Shown: one piece after another, positions 17,169-24,814 of the stretch
Position numbering within the stretch: position 1 is the stretch's first letter
Layout: each line of letters begins with the position of its first letter
NCBI RefSeq assembly: GCF_000613185.1
Contig: NZ_CCBB010000003.1
Coordinates: forward strand, 868,001 to 932,000
Source: Mycolicibacterium cosmeticum
Lineage (GTDB): Bacteria; Actinomycetota; Actinomycetes; Mycobacteriales; Mycobacteriaceae
Length of the DNA stretch: 64,000 nt
Direction: 5' to 3'
Program-made: the position numbers and the translations under genes
Notes under the pieces: model-generated
Seen by the model: only the letters and a program-made list of their open reading frames with translations
The model's database searches: none
What the model was told of the DNA's origin: nothing

Positions 17169-17810
17169 ATGACACTGAACCTGTCCGCGGATGAAGTTCT
17201 GACCACCACCCGCTCGGTGCGCAAGCGGCTCGATTTCGACAAACCCGTGTCGCGTGAGGTGCTGCTGGAATGTCTCGATCTGGCATTGCAAGCGCCGACA
17301 GGTTCAAATTCGCAAGGTTGGCAATGGGTTTTCGTGGAGGACCCGGCCAAGAAGAAGGCCATCGCCGATATCTACCGCACCAATGCCACCCCGTACCTGG
17401 CGTCGGCGAAGGATTCCTTCGGTGATGTCCGCGACGAGCAGATCGACGCCGTGCGGTCGTCGGCGAGCTATCTCAACGACAACATGGAGAAGGCGCCGGT
17501 GCTGCTGATCCCGGTGCTGGAAGGTCGCCCCGACGGCGCGCCGGCCGGGGTGAGCGCATCCTTCTGGGGCTCCTTGCTGCCCGCGGTGTGGAGCTTCATG
17601 CTGGCGCTGCGGTCCCGTGGGCTGGGCTCGGCCTGGACCACCCTGCATCTGCTCGGCGACGGCGAGAAGCAGGCCGCCGAGATCCTGGGCATCCCGTTCG
17701 ACAAGTATTCCCAGGCCGGCCTGTTCCCGATCGCCTACACCAAGGGCACCGATTTCAAGAAGGCCAAGCGGCTGCCCGCCGAGCAGTTCGCGCACTGGGA
17801 CACCTGGTGA
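17169..17810 (+). CDS. Nitroreductase-family FMN oxidoreductase (Rv3368c-like)
   Basis: A 213-residue protein of the nitroreductase fold. The N-terminal TTRSVRKRLDF supplies the FMN-binding Arg/Ser/Arg and is followed by ALQAPTGSNSQGWQWV, the loop that contacts the flavin; the C-terminal part includes GLFPIAYTKG. Length and sequence fit Rv3368c (214 residues), for which the physiological substrate is not settled. It is divergent from the Rv3369-like gene with only 23 bases between them, and convergent with the TetR gene (3 bases between stops). Confidence 0.88.
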   Translation: MTLNLSADEVLTTTRSVRKRLDFDKPVSREVLLECLDLALQAPTGSNSQGWQWVFVEDPAKKKAIADIYRTNATPYLASAKDSFGDVRDEQIDAVRSSASYLNDNMEKAPVLLIPVLEGRPDGAPAGVSASFWGSLLPAVWSFMLALRSRGLGSAWTTLHLLGDGEKQAAEILGIPFDKYSQAGLFPIAYTKGTDFKKAKRLPAEQFAHWDTW

Positions 17811-17813
17811 CCG

Positions 17814-18413
17814 TCAGCCCAAGGCGGCCACGATGCGATCGGTGAGGCTTTCGCAGTAATCGTCGTCGACGGGTAGCTGCATCACGGCCAGCCGCCAGTA
17901 CAGCGGCCCGGCCAACAGGTCCAACGCCATGTCGGGATCGGTGCCGGGCGGCAGCTGCCCGCGTTCGATGGCCCGGGTGAACAGTTCGGCGGCCTTGACG
18001 CGGCGTGGTTCGCGGACGTGCTCGGCCAGCACCGCCGCCAGTTCGGGATTGCGGATGGCCTCGGCCAGCAGGTCCGGCCCGATGCGGCGGACCATCGGAT
18101 GCGACAGGGTGTCGCGCGCGGTGCGCAGGTACTGCAGCACGTCCCCGCGCAGGGTGCCGGTGTCGGGTACGTCGATGGCGGCGACGGCCGTCTTCGGAAC
18201 GAGTGCCATCGTCATGTCCAGTTTGGACCGCCAGCGCCGGTACACCGCCGCCTTGCCGACGCCGGCGCGTTTGGCCACCGCGTCGATGGACAGCCTGCCG
18301 TAGCCGGTCTCGGCGAGTTCGGCGAAGTAGGCCTCCTCGATCGCGGTGGTCACCTCGTCCTGGAGCACCGGCCCACCCGAGGTGCGGCGGCGTGGGGGAG
18401 TGGTCACGAACAC
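17814..18413 (-). CDS. TetR-family repressor
   Basis: About 199 residues. The N-terminal HTH is clear: AIEEAYFAELAETGYGRLSIDAVAKRAGVGKAAVYRRW, with the recognition helix GKAAVYRRW. The C-terminal part is the variable ligand domain (YLRTARDTLSHPMVRRI, PLYWRLAVMQLP). It is divergent from a hydrolase gene and a perfect palindromic site lies immediately upstream of its start, so autoregulation and control of the hydrolase are likely. The start is uncertain: GTG 18413, GTG 18407 or TTG 18425 are in frame; none has a good ribosome site. Confidence 0.88.
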   Translation of the reverse strand: MFVTTPPRRRTSGGPVLQDEVTTAIEEAYFAELAETGYGRLSIDAVAKRAGVGKAAVYRRWRSKLDMTMALVPKTAVAAIDVPDTGTLRGDVLQYLRTARDTLSHPMVRRIGPDLLAEAIRNPELAAVLAEHVREPRRVKAAELFTRAIERGQLPPGTDPDMALDLLAGPLYWRLAVMQLPVDDDYCESLTDRIVAALG

Positions 18414-18425
18414 ACCGTAACTCAA

Positions 18426-18482
18426 ACGGAACGGTTGCGTTCCGTCAACGTCGGTGCGATTATCGAGACGTAACTGTTCCGT
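18426..18482. promoter_or_regulatory. TetR operator pair between repressor and hydrolase
   Basis: ACGGAACGGTTGCGTTCCGT (18426-18445) is a perfect inverted repeat with 8-bp arms around GTTG. A second related site, ACGTAAC-T-GTTCCGT (18468-18482), has 7-bp arms with one mismatch and lies 17 bases before the hydrolase start, next to its AGGAGG ribosome site. The shared half-site GTTCCGT supports one regulator binding both. Confidence 0.75.
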
Positions 18483-18499
18483 TTCGTTTAGGAGGCGTG

Positions 18500-19696
18500 A
18501 TGAAATTCCTGTTCGACGACGAGTCGTTCTCGTTCGAAACCCTGCGTGCCGCCGGTTTCGCCAACTACGGCGGCGCCGACCTCGGCGAAATCCTGGTCAC
18601 GGCCCGAGCCATCCCCGAAGGCGACGAGGTGGCCTGGCACCGCGCGTGGAAGGCCACCGCCCGACGCGTCGAGGCCCTGGGGCGGGAGTCGCTCGGCAAC
18701 GGCCATGTGGTCAGTGCGCGGGAGGCCCTGCTGCGGGCCTCGAACTATTACCGGACCGCCGAGTTCTACCGCCGGGAAGACCCGGTGCACGATCCCGAGG
18801 TGGCCGAGCTGTCGCGGGCCGCGCAAGACAGCTTCCTGGCCGCGATCGACCTGTTCGACTTCACCTTCGAGCGGGTCAGCATCCCGTACCTGGACACCGC
18901 GCTGCCCGGTTACCTCTATCTGGTCGACGGTTCGGGGCAACCGCGGCCGACCGTCATCTACAACAGCGGCTACGACTCGACGTTGGAGGAGTCCTACTTC
19001 GCGATCGCCGCCGCGGCCCTGGCCCGCGGCTACAACGTGCTGGCCTTCGACGGTCCCGGTCAGGGCGGCGCGATCCGCGAACAGCGCCTGGTGTTCCGGC
19101 ACGACTGGGAGGCCGTCATCACGCCGGTCGTCGATTTCGCGCTCACCCGTCCCGAGATCGCCGCCGACCGGATCGCGTTGTCCGGCTACAGCCTGGGCGG
19201 CTATCTGGTGGCCCGCGCGGCGGCCTTCGAGAACCGGCTCGCGGCGGTGATCCTGGACGACGGCGTCTTCGATTTCGGCTCTGCCGTGGCGCGGTTGCTG
19301 CCGCCCTTCCTCGGCCGGTGGATCGCCGACGGCAACACCGGGGCCGCCGATCAGGTGCTCACCCTGCTGATGGCGGCCAACACCCAACTCCGGTGGGCGC
19401 TGCACAACGGCGTGTGGGTGATGGGTGTCGACAGCCCGGCCGAGCTACCGGCGGTGTTCGCCCGCTACACGCTGGCGGGCATCGCCGACCGGATCACCGC
19501 GCCGACCCTCGTGCTCGACGCCGAGAACGATCAGTTCTTCAAGGGCGAACCGCAACGCGTCGCCGACGCCTTGGTGAACGCCAAGGCCACCCTGGTCACC
19601 CTGCGTGAATCGGAAGGCGCGGGCGAACACTGCCACATGGGTGCCATGGGCCGGGCTCATCAGGTCATCTTCGATTGGCTCGATGGTGTTCTGTGA
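18500..19696 (+). CDS. Alpha/beta hydrolase (DUF1100 / pseudooxynicotine-hydrolase-like)
   Basis: A 398-residue hydrolase. An N-terminal helical region (about 1-125: WHRAWKATARRVEALG, ASNYYRTAEFYRRED) precedes the alpha/beta core, as in FrsA-like and 2,6-dihydroxypseudooxynicotine hydrolases. The nucleophile is in SGYSLGGYL (Ser about 236), the acid in APTLVLDAENDQFF (Asp about 341) and the base in EHCHMGAMG. The family cleaves C-C or ester bonds in aromatic or alkaloid-like compounds; the real substrate is unknown. The start ATG follows AGGAGG. Control by the divergent TetR repressor suggests induction by its substrate. Confidence 0.85.
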   Translation: MKFLFDDESFSFETLRAAGFANYGGADLGEILVTARAIPEGDEVAWHRAWKATARRVEALGRESLGNGHVVSAREALLRASNYYRTAEFYRREDPVHDPEVAELSRAAQDSFLAAIDLFDFTFERVSIPYLDTALPGYLYLVDGSGQPRPTVIYNSGYDSTLEESYFAIAAAALARGYNVLAFDGPGQGGAIREQRLVFRHDWEAVITPVVDFALTRPEIAADRIALSGYSLGGYLVARAAAFENRLAAVILDDGVFDFGSAVARLLPPFLGRWIADGNTGAADQVLTLLMAANTQLRWALHNGVWVMGVDSPAELPAVFARYTLAGIADRITAPTLVLDAENDQFFKGEPQRVADALVNAKATLVTLRESEGAGEHCHMGAMGRAHQVIFDWLDGVL

Positions 19697-19709
19697 CAAC
19701 CGAACCGAG

Positions 19710-20174
19710 TCACACCGCGCCGGCGAACCCGTGCTGGCGCCACGCCTCGTAGGCCGCCACCGCCGCGGCGTTGGACAGATTCAACGAGCGCCGGCCGGCC
19801 AGCATCGGGATGCGCACCCGGCCGGTGATGTGCCGGTCGCCCAGCGTCTCGGCGTCCAGGCCGGTCGGCTCGGGACCGAACATCAACACATCGCCGGGCT
19901 GATACGTCACCTCGGCGAACGACCGGTCGGCGTGCGCGGTGAACGCGTACACCGCCGCCGGCAGCAGCGCCGCCCACGCCGAAGCCAGATCGGCGTGCAC
20001 CGTCACCGACGCCAGGTCGTGGTAGTCCAGCCCGGCCCGGCGCAACTTGGGCTCGGACAGATCGAATCCCAGCGGCTCGACCAGGTGCAGTTCGCACCCC
20101 GTCGCCGCCACCATCCGGATGGCGTTGCCGGTGTTGGGTGCGATCCGGGGCGAGAAGAACAGCACGCGAAACAT
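19710..20174 (-). CDS. trmL: tRNA (cytidine/uridine-34 2'-O)-methyltransferase TrmL
   Basis: A 154-residue SPOUT methyltransferase. It begins MFRVLFFSPRIAPNTGNAIR, where the N in PNTGN is the conserved motif of the TrmL branch, and ends with the knot region VLMFGPEPTGL, RIPMLAGRRSLNLSNAAAVAAYEAW, which binds S-adenosylmethionine. It methylates the ribose of the wobble base in certain leucine tRNAs in other bacteria. The M. tuberculosis counterpart is annotated spoU (Rv3366), also next to Rv3365c. It is divergent from the conservon operon. Confidence 0.9.
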   Translation of the reverse strand: MFRVLFFSPRIAPNTGNAIRMVAATGCELHLVEPLGFDLSEPKLRRAGLDYHDLASVTVHADLASAWAALLPAAVYAFTAHADRSFAEVTYQPGDVLMFGPEPTGLDAETLGDRHITGRVRIPMLAGRRSLNLSNAAAVAAYEAWRQHGFAGAV

Positions 20175-20343
20175 CCGACGATGATGTCATCCGCCCCAGC
20201 ACACGGCGGGGCAACATCTCGGTCACGAACTGTGCGCGTTACCTCCTGAACTGTGGAAAGCGCTGCATGCGGCTGTCATACTCGACAAATCGCGACAGGC
20301 GTGCCACGCCGGCCCCCGTGTGGGCAAACGCAGCAGGAAACCG

Positions 20344-22872
20344 ATGAGCAACGAATTCGCGCACGCCACAACGCAAGACGCCGCCGATGCGGTCAAGCGG
20401 CCGTCGCGCTGGGCGCTGAGCAACTGGCCCGTCGGATGGAAAGTGCTTGCCATCGCCCTGGTTCCGCTCGTGCTCGCCGGCGTGCTCGGCGGGCTGCGGA
20501 TCTCCTCCGGGCTGCACGCTGCGGCCGATCTACGCCGCGCTGCCGACCGTGCCGACCTGGTCCCGGCCATCGTCGACTACATGGCCGCGCTGGACACCGC
20601 GCTGCTGGCCACCTCCACCGACACCGATGTCCAGCCCGCCCTCAGCGCCTTCGACACCAGCCGGAAGACCCTGGCCGACAAGCTGGCCGGCACCGACGCG
20701 GTGCCCGACGTCGACAAGGGCGTCACCACGATCCTGCAGGGCGGCCGGCAGCTGCTCGACGGTGTCACCTCGAACGCCATCGGCCTGCGGGACCGGATCA
20801 CCACCTACGCGCCGATCCTGCTGACCGCCGAGGACGCGATCAACGGTTCGGTGCGGGTGGAGGACGAGCGGATCCGCGCGCAGACCGTGGGCCTGTCCCG
20901 CGCCGTCGGCGCGCGCGGCCAGATGACGATGCAGCAGCTGCTGGTCAACCGCGGTGCCGACCTGCCCGAACCGGAACTGCGCACCTCGATGATCACCCTG
21001 GCCGGTACCGAACCCTCGACGCTGTTCGGGATGAGCCAGGCGCTCGGGGTCGGCTCGGCCGACGCGCAGAAGCTGCAGGAGCAGATGGTCCGCCGGATGG
21101 GCATGATGTCCGATCCGGCCGTACCGCTGCCCAACAATCCGGACCTGGCCCAGTCCATCCAGGCCACCAACGAGATCGCCGGCACGATCATCGCCGACAC
21201 CTCCGCGTCGATCACCGCGGCGGTGCACGGTCAAGCCGATCACCAGCGCAGCACCGCGATCCGGGACGCGATCCTGGTCGTGGGCGCCATCCTGGTCGCC
21301 CTGATGGCGGTGGCCCTGGTTGCCCGGTCCCTGGTCCGGCCCTTGCGGCGGCTGCGCGACGGCGCGCTCAAGGTCGCCCATCAGGACCTGGCCCGCGAAC
21401 TGGAGCAGGTCCGTGCCGGCGGCGACCCGGGCCCGATCCGCCCGCTGCCGGTGCCCACCACCGAGGAGGTCGGCCAGGTCGCGCACGCCGTCGACGAGCT
21501 GCACGAGCAGGCGGTCCTGTTGGCCGCCGAGCAGGCCCGGCTGCAGCTGCAGGTCACCGACATGTTCGAGACGCTGTCCCGGCGCAGCCGGTCCCTGGTG
21601 GACCAGCAGCTGGTCCTCATCGACCAGCTCGAACGCGACGAGGCCGACCCGAAACGGCTGCAGAGCCTGTTCCAACTGGACCACCTGGCCGCCCGGATGC
21701 GCCGCAACGGGGCGAACCTGCTGGTGCTGTCGGGCACCCGGTTGTCCCGCGAACAGTCCGGACCGGTCGCGCTGGCGGCCGTCGTCAACGCCGCCGCCTC
21801 CGAGGTCGAGGACTACACCCGGGTGGCCACCGCGGCGCTGCCCGACACGGACATCGACGGCGCCGTCGCCGCCGACCTGGTGCACGTGCTGGCCGAACTG
21901 CTGGACAACGCGCTGCGCTACTCGCCGCCCGCCACCCATGTGCGGGTGTCGGCGGTGCACACCGGGGACGGTGCGCTGGTCATCGAGGTCGGGGACGAGG
22001 GTCTGGGCATGACCGAGGCCGACCTGCGGGTGGCCAACACCCGGCTGCAGTCCGGTGGTGAGGTCAACCCGTACACCGCGCGGCACATGGGTCTGTTCGT
22101 GATCGGCCGGCTGGCCGACACCCACGGTCTGGTGGTGCGGCTGCGCAGCACCGTGGCCGGTGACCCGTCGTCGGGGATCACCGCAGGCATCTACGTCCCC
22201 CAGAACCTGCTGGCCGGGGACGGCGGCAACGCCCCCTTCACCGATTTCGTCCCGGCGCCACCGACGTCCGTCACGCCCCCGGTCGTCGAGCGCCCGGTCG
22301 AACCCGTGGCGAACCCGACGCGACCCGTGCAGTCGACGATGGAGTCCGATTCGCTTCTGCCGCAACGCAATCCGGGGGCGAGTGGGATCGCGGGCGGCCC
22401 GGTGGTCGAGCCGGCCGAGAGGGCGCCAGAGAAGCACACAGACACCTCGGCCTTCTTCGCGGCCCGTGCGCAGGTGCGCGACGAACCGCCGCCGCGTAGC
22501 GAACCCGTGACCGGGTCGGACGACGCGATCTACCAGAAGATGCTCTCGGAATGGCTCGTCGACCCGACCGATCTGGGCTCCAGCACCGACCTGGACTGGA
22601 AGTCGGTCTGGGACAACGGCTGGTCGGCGGCCGCCGCGGCCGAGGACGCCCCGGTGGCCGAACACACTCCCGAGGGGCTGCCGGTCCGCCAGCCGGGCGC
22701 CCGGCTGGTGCCGGGAGCCGGCGGCGACCCACTAGCATCTGAACCCGCCGGCGACGACTTCGACACCGGTCCGCTGCCGGATCCGGCCGCGGTCCGGGCG
22801 AGCATCAGCAGCCACTTCGGGGGTGTGCACGCGGGCCGCACGCACGCGAGCGAGACCGGAGGATTCGAATGA
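20344..22872 (+). CDS. Conservon sensor histidine kinase-like membrane protein (Rv3365c-like)
   Basis: About 842 residues. A transmembrane segment near residues 30-50 ([18 protein letters not shown]) is followed by a nitrate/MCP-type extracellular helical region to about 315, a second membrane segment ([19 protein letters not shown]), a HAMP region, a coiled segment with [13 protein letters not shown] (H of the H-box like helix) and an HATPase domain with [13 protein letters not shown]. The last 170 residues are Pro-rich and low in structure. It heads a Roadblock-DUF742-GTPase-MfpA operon like the conservons of actinobacteria, in which such kinases act as membrane anchors for a G-protein-like complex. 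The ATG at 20344 follows AGGAAA; a GTG at 20320 is in frame. Confidence 0.88.
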   Translation: MSNEFAHATTQDAADAVKRPSRWALSNWPVGWKVLAIALVPLVLAGVLGGLRISSGLHAAADLRRAADRADLVPAIVDYMAALDTALLATSTDTDVQPALSAFDTSRKTLADKLAGTDAVPDVDKGVTTILQGGRQLLDGVTSNAIGLRDRITTYAPILLTAEDAINGSVRVEDERIRAQTVGLSRAVGARGQMTMQQLLVNRGADLPEPELRTSMITLAGTEPSTLFGMSQALGVGSADAQKLQEQMVRRMGMMSDPAVPLPNNPDLAQSIQATNEIAGTIIADTSASITAAVHGQADHQRSTAIRDAILVVGAILVALMAVALVARSLVRPLRRLRDGALKVAHQDLARELEQVRAGGDPGPIRPLPVPTTEEVGQVAHAVDELHEQAVLLAAEQARLQLQVTDMFETLSRRSRSLVDQQLVLIDQLERDEADPKRLQSLFQLDHLAARMRRNGANLLVLSGTRLSREQSGPVALAAVVNAAASEVEDYTRVATAALPDTDIDGAVAADLVHVLAELLDNALRYSPPATHVRVSAVHTGDGALVIEVGDEGLGMTEADLRVANTRLQSGGEVNPYTARHMGLFVIGRLADTHGLVVRLRSTVAGDPSSGITAGIYVPQNLLAGDGGNAPFTDFVPAPPTSVTPPVVERPVEPVANPTRPVQSTMESDSLLPQRNPGASGIAGGPVVEPAERAPEKHTDTSAFFAARAQVRDEPPPRSEPVTGSDDAIYQKMLSEWLVDPTDLGSSTDLDWKSVWDNGWSAAAAAEDAPVAEHTPEGLPVRQPGARLVPGAGGDPLASEPAGDDFDTGPLPDPAAVRASISSHFGGVHAGRTHASETGGFE

Positions 22873-23270
22873 GCACCACCCGCGAGTCGCTGGACTGGCT
22901 GGTGTCCCGGTTCGCCCGCGAGGTCGCCGGGGTGTCGCACGCCGTCCTGGTCTCCGCCGACGGCCTGCTGATGGCCGCCAGCGAGCACATGCCCATCGAA
23001 CGGGCCGACCAGTTGGCGGCGGTCGCCTCCGGGCTGGCCAGCCTGTCGACCGGGGCCGCGCAGCTGTTCGAGGGCGGCCACGTCATGCAATCGGTGGTCG
23101 AGATGGAGAACGGCTACCTACTGCTGATGCGGGTGGGCGACGGCTCCAATCTCGCCACCCTGGCCACCCGGTCCTGCGATATCGGCCAGATCGGCTACGA
23201 GATGGCGATCCTGGTGGAGAGGGTCGGCACCGTCGTCCAGTCGGCCCGGCGAGCGCGCCAGCACTTGTGA
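22869..23270 (+). CDS. Roadblock/LC7-domain protein (Rv3364c-like)
   Basis: A 133-residue Roadblock/LC7 fold protein: [92 protein letters not shown]. Such proteins are thought to regulate small GTPases, here the coupled MfpB-type GTPase. The start codon overlaps the kinase stop by four bases (ATGA), and the DUF742 gene follows after seven bases. The M. tuberculosis equivalent, Rv3364c, has also been reported outside the cell as a protease inhibitor, which cannot be judged from sequence. Confidence 0.92.
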   Translation: MSTTRESLDWLVSRFAREVAGVSHAVLVSADGLLMAASEHMPIERADQLAAVASGLASLSTGAAQLFEGGHVMQSVVEMENGYLLLMRVGDGSNLATLATRSCDIGQIGYEMAILVERVGTVVQSARRARQHL

Positions 23271-23277
23271 GGCGCCC

Positions 23278-23658
23278 ATGGCCACAGGGGACGGCTGGGA
23301 ACGCGACGACGCCGGTGAACCGAGTCTGGTACGGCCGTACACGCTGACCGCCGGGCGGACCGAACCCGCCGTCGCGCTGCCGTGGGAGGCGCCGATCCGG
23401 ACACGCGATTTCGCCCCCGCACCACGCTGGCCGGCGAACGACGTCCGGGCGCGGATACTGGAACTCGGCAGGGATGGTCCGTCGGTCGCGGAGATCGCGG
23501 CTCGTCTATCGTTGCCGCTCGGCGTGGCGCGGGTGCTGATCGGGGATCTGGTCACCGAGGGGTACCTCACGGTGCACCAGACACTCGGTGACGCCGCCAC
23601 GACCGATGAACGACGCGAACTGATCGGAAGGACGTTGCGTGGCCTACGGGCTCTCTAG
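23278..23658 (+). CDS. DUF742 winged-helix-like protein (Rv3363c-like)
   Basis: A 126-residue DUF742 protein. It has the family start DAGEPSLVRPYTLTAGRT-like segment (here GEPSLVRPYTLTAGRTEP) and a C-terminal helix-turn-helix-like part (GPSVAEIAARLSLPLGVARVLIGDL) followed by GYLTVHQ. This family is always found in conservon operons between the Roadblock and GTPase genes. It may adapt the complex to DNA or to the GTPase; its function is not known. Its 3' end overlaps the GTPase gene by 20 bases. Confidence 0.92.
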   Translation: MATGDGWERDDAGEPSLVRPYTLTAGRTEPAVALPWEAPIRTRDFAPAPRWPANDVRARILELGRDGPSVAEIAARLSLPLGVARVLIGDLVTEGYLTVHQTLGDAATTDERRELIGRTLRGLRAL

Positions 23659-24208
23659 TCACCGAACGAGCTCCACCAAGATCGTCATCTCCGGTGGTTT
23701 CGGTGCGGGCAAGACCACCTTCGTCGGCGCGGTGTCGGAGATCATGCCGCTGCGCACCGAGGCCCTGGTGACCACCGCGTCGGCCGGCGTCGACGGGCTG
23801 GAGGCCACACCCGACAAGAGCACCACGACGGTGGCCATGGACTTCGGCCGGATCACCCTGGCCGAGGATCTGGTGCTGTACCTGTTCGGCACGCCCGGAC
23901 AGCGCCGGTTCTGGTTCATGTGGGACGACCTGGTGCGCGGGGCGATCGGCGCGGTGATCCTGGTCGACGTGCGCAGGCTGCAGGACAGCTTCGCCGCGGT
24001 CGACTTCTTCGAGGCGCGCAAGCTGCCGTTCATCATCGCCGTCAACGAATTCGACGGTGCCACGCGGTATCCGGCCGCGGCGATCCGGCAGGCGCTGGCG
24101 CTGCCCGACGGGATCCCGATCGTCTCGGTCGACGCCAGGGACCGCAACTCGGCGCGCGACGCCCTGATCGCCGTCACCGAATACGCGCTGGCCGCGCTGC
24201 CGTCGTGA
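23639..24208 (+). CDS. mfpB: Conservon small GTPase (MfpB / Rv3362c-like)
   Basis: A 189-residue Ras-like GTPase. P-loop GGFGAGKTTFVG (about 18-29), switch-II motif LFGTPGQRRFW, and base-recognition NEFDG are all present, as is TTVAMDFGRI. In M. smegmatis the neighbouring GTPase is reported to affect the action of MfpA on quinolone resistance, and related proteins in Streptomyces conservons bind GTP. The GTG start lies inside the DUF742 gene, and the stop overlaps the mfpA start (GTGA), so all five proteins are produced in step. Confidence 0.93.
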   Translation: MAYGLSSHRTSSTKIVISGGFGAGKTTFVGAVSEIMPLRTEALVTTASAGVDGLEATPDKSTTTVAMDFGRITLAEDLVLYLFGTPGQRRFWFMWDDLVRGAIGAVILVDVRRLQDSFAAVDFFEARKLPFIIAVNEFDGATRYPAAAIRQALALPDGIPIVSVDARDRNSARDALIAVTEYALAALPS

Positions 24209-24762
24209 CCGAGCCGGTCTGGGTGGATCGCGAGTTCACCGGTCACGATTTCCGCGGCGAGGACCTGAGCCGGGTCCGCACCGAGCGCGCGGTGTTCGAC
24301 GAATGCGATTTCAGCGGCGTGGACCTCACCGAATCCGTGCACGCCGGCTCGGCGTTCCGTAACTGCAACTTCCGCCGGGCCACGCTGTGGCACAGCACCT
24401 TCACCAATTGCAGCCTGCTGGGCTCGGTGTTCACCGAGGCCAGGCTGCGGCCGGTGGTGATGACGGAGGTGGACCTGACGCTGGCCGTCCTGGGTGGTTG
24501 CGATCTGCGCGGCATCGACCTGTCCGGGTCCCGGCTGCGGGAGGCCGGCCTCGTCGGGACCGATCTACGTAAGGCGGTGCTGCGCCAGGCCGACCTGTCC
24601 GGGGTGCGGGCGCAGGACGCGAAATTCGAGCAGGCCGACCTGCGCGGCGCGCGGGTCGACCCGACGTTCTGGACGACGGCGAAGGTGCGTGGCGCCCGGA
24701 TCGACATCCCGCAGGGCCTGGCCTACGCCGCCGCCCACGGCCTCGACATCCACGGCGAATGA
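24205..24762 (+). CDS. mfpA: Pentapeptide-repeat gyrase-protecting protein MfpA
   Basis: A 185-residue pentapeptide-repeat protein with runs of A(D/N)LXX-type units from about residue 12 (FTGHDFRGEDLSRV) to 165 (FEQADLRGARVDP). The family folds as a right-handed quadrilateral helix that mimics DNA and binds gyrase; MfpA of M. tuberculosis (183 residues) protects gyrase from fluoroquinolones. The GTG start overlaps the GTPase stop by four bases, which gives the family length; longer in-frame extensions upstream are shadows of the GTPase gene. A strong hairpin terminator follows at once. Confidence 0.95.
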   Translation: MTEPVWVDREFTGHDFRGEDLSRVRTERAVFDECDFSGVDLTESVHAGSAFRNCNFRRATLWHSTFTNCSLLGSVFTEARLRPVVMTEVDLTLAVLGGCDLRGIDLSGSRLREAGLVGTDLRKAVLRQADLSGVRAQDAKFEQADLRGARVDPTFWTTAKVRGARIDIPQGLAYAAAHGLDIHGE

Positions 24763-24764
24763 GG

Positions 24765-24813
24765 GATTTGTGGAGCCGCACCCGTAATGATTCCGGCTGC
24801 GGCTCCACAAATC
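24765..24813. terminator. Bidirectional 16-bp hairpin terminator
   Basis: GATTTGTGGAGCCGCA (24765-24780) and its exact complement (24798-24813) form a perfect 16-bp stem around a 17-base loop. It fills the gap between the convergent mfpA and FHA-ABC genes and can terminate both. Confidence 0.8.
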
Positions 24814-24814
24814 G

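Noticed and set aside
20530..22665. 711-codon minus-strand frame opposite the sensor kinase gene
   Set aside because: Shadow frame in GC-rich DNA; the plus-strand gene has a complete HATPase domain and operon context.
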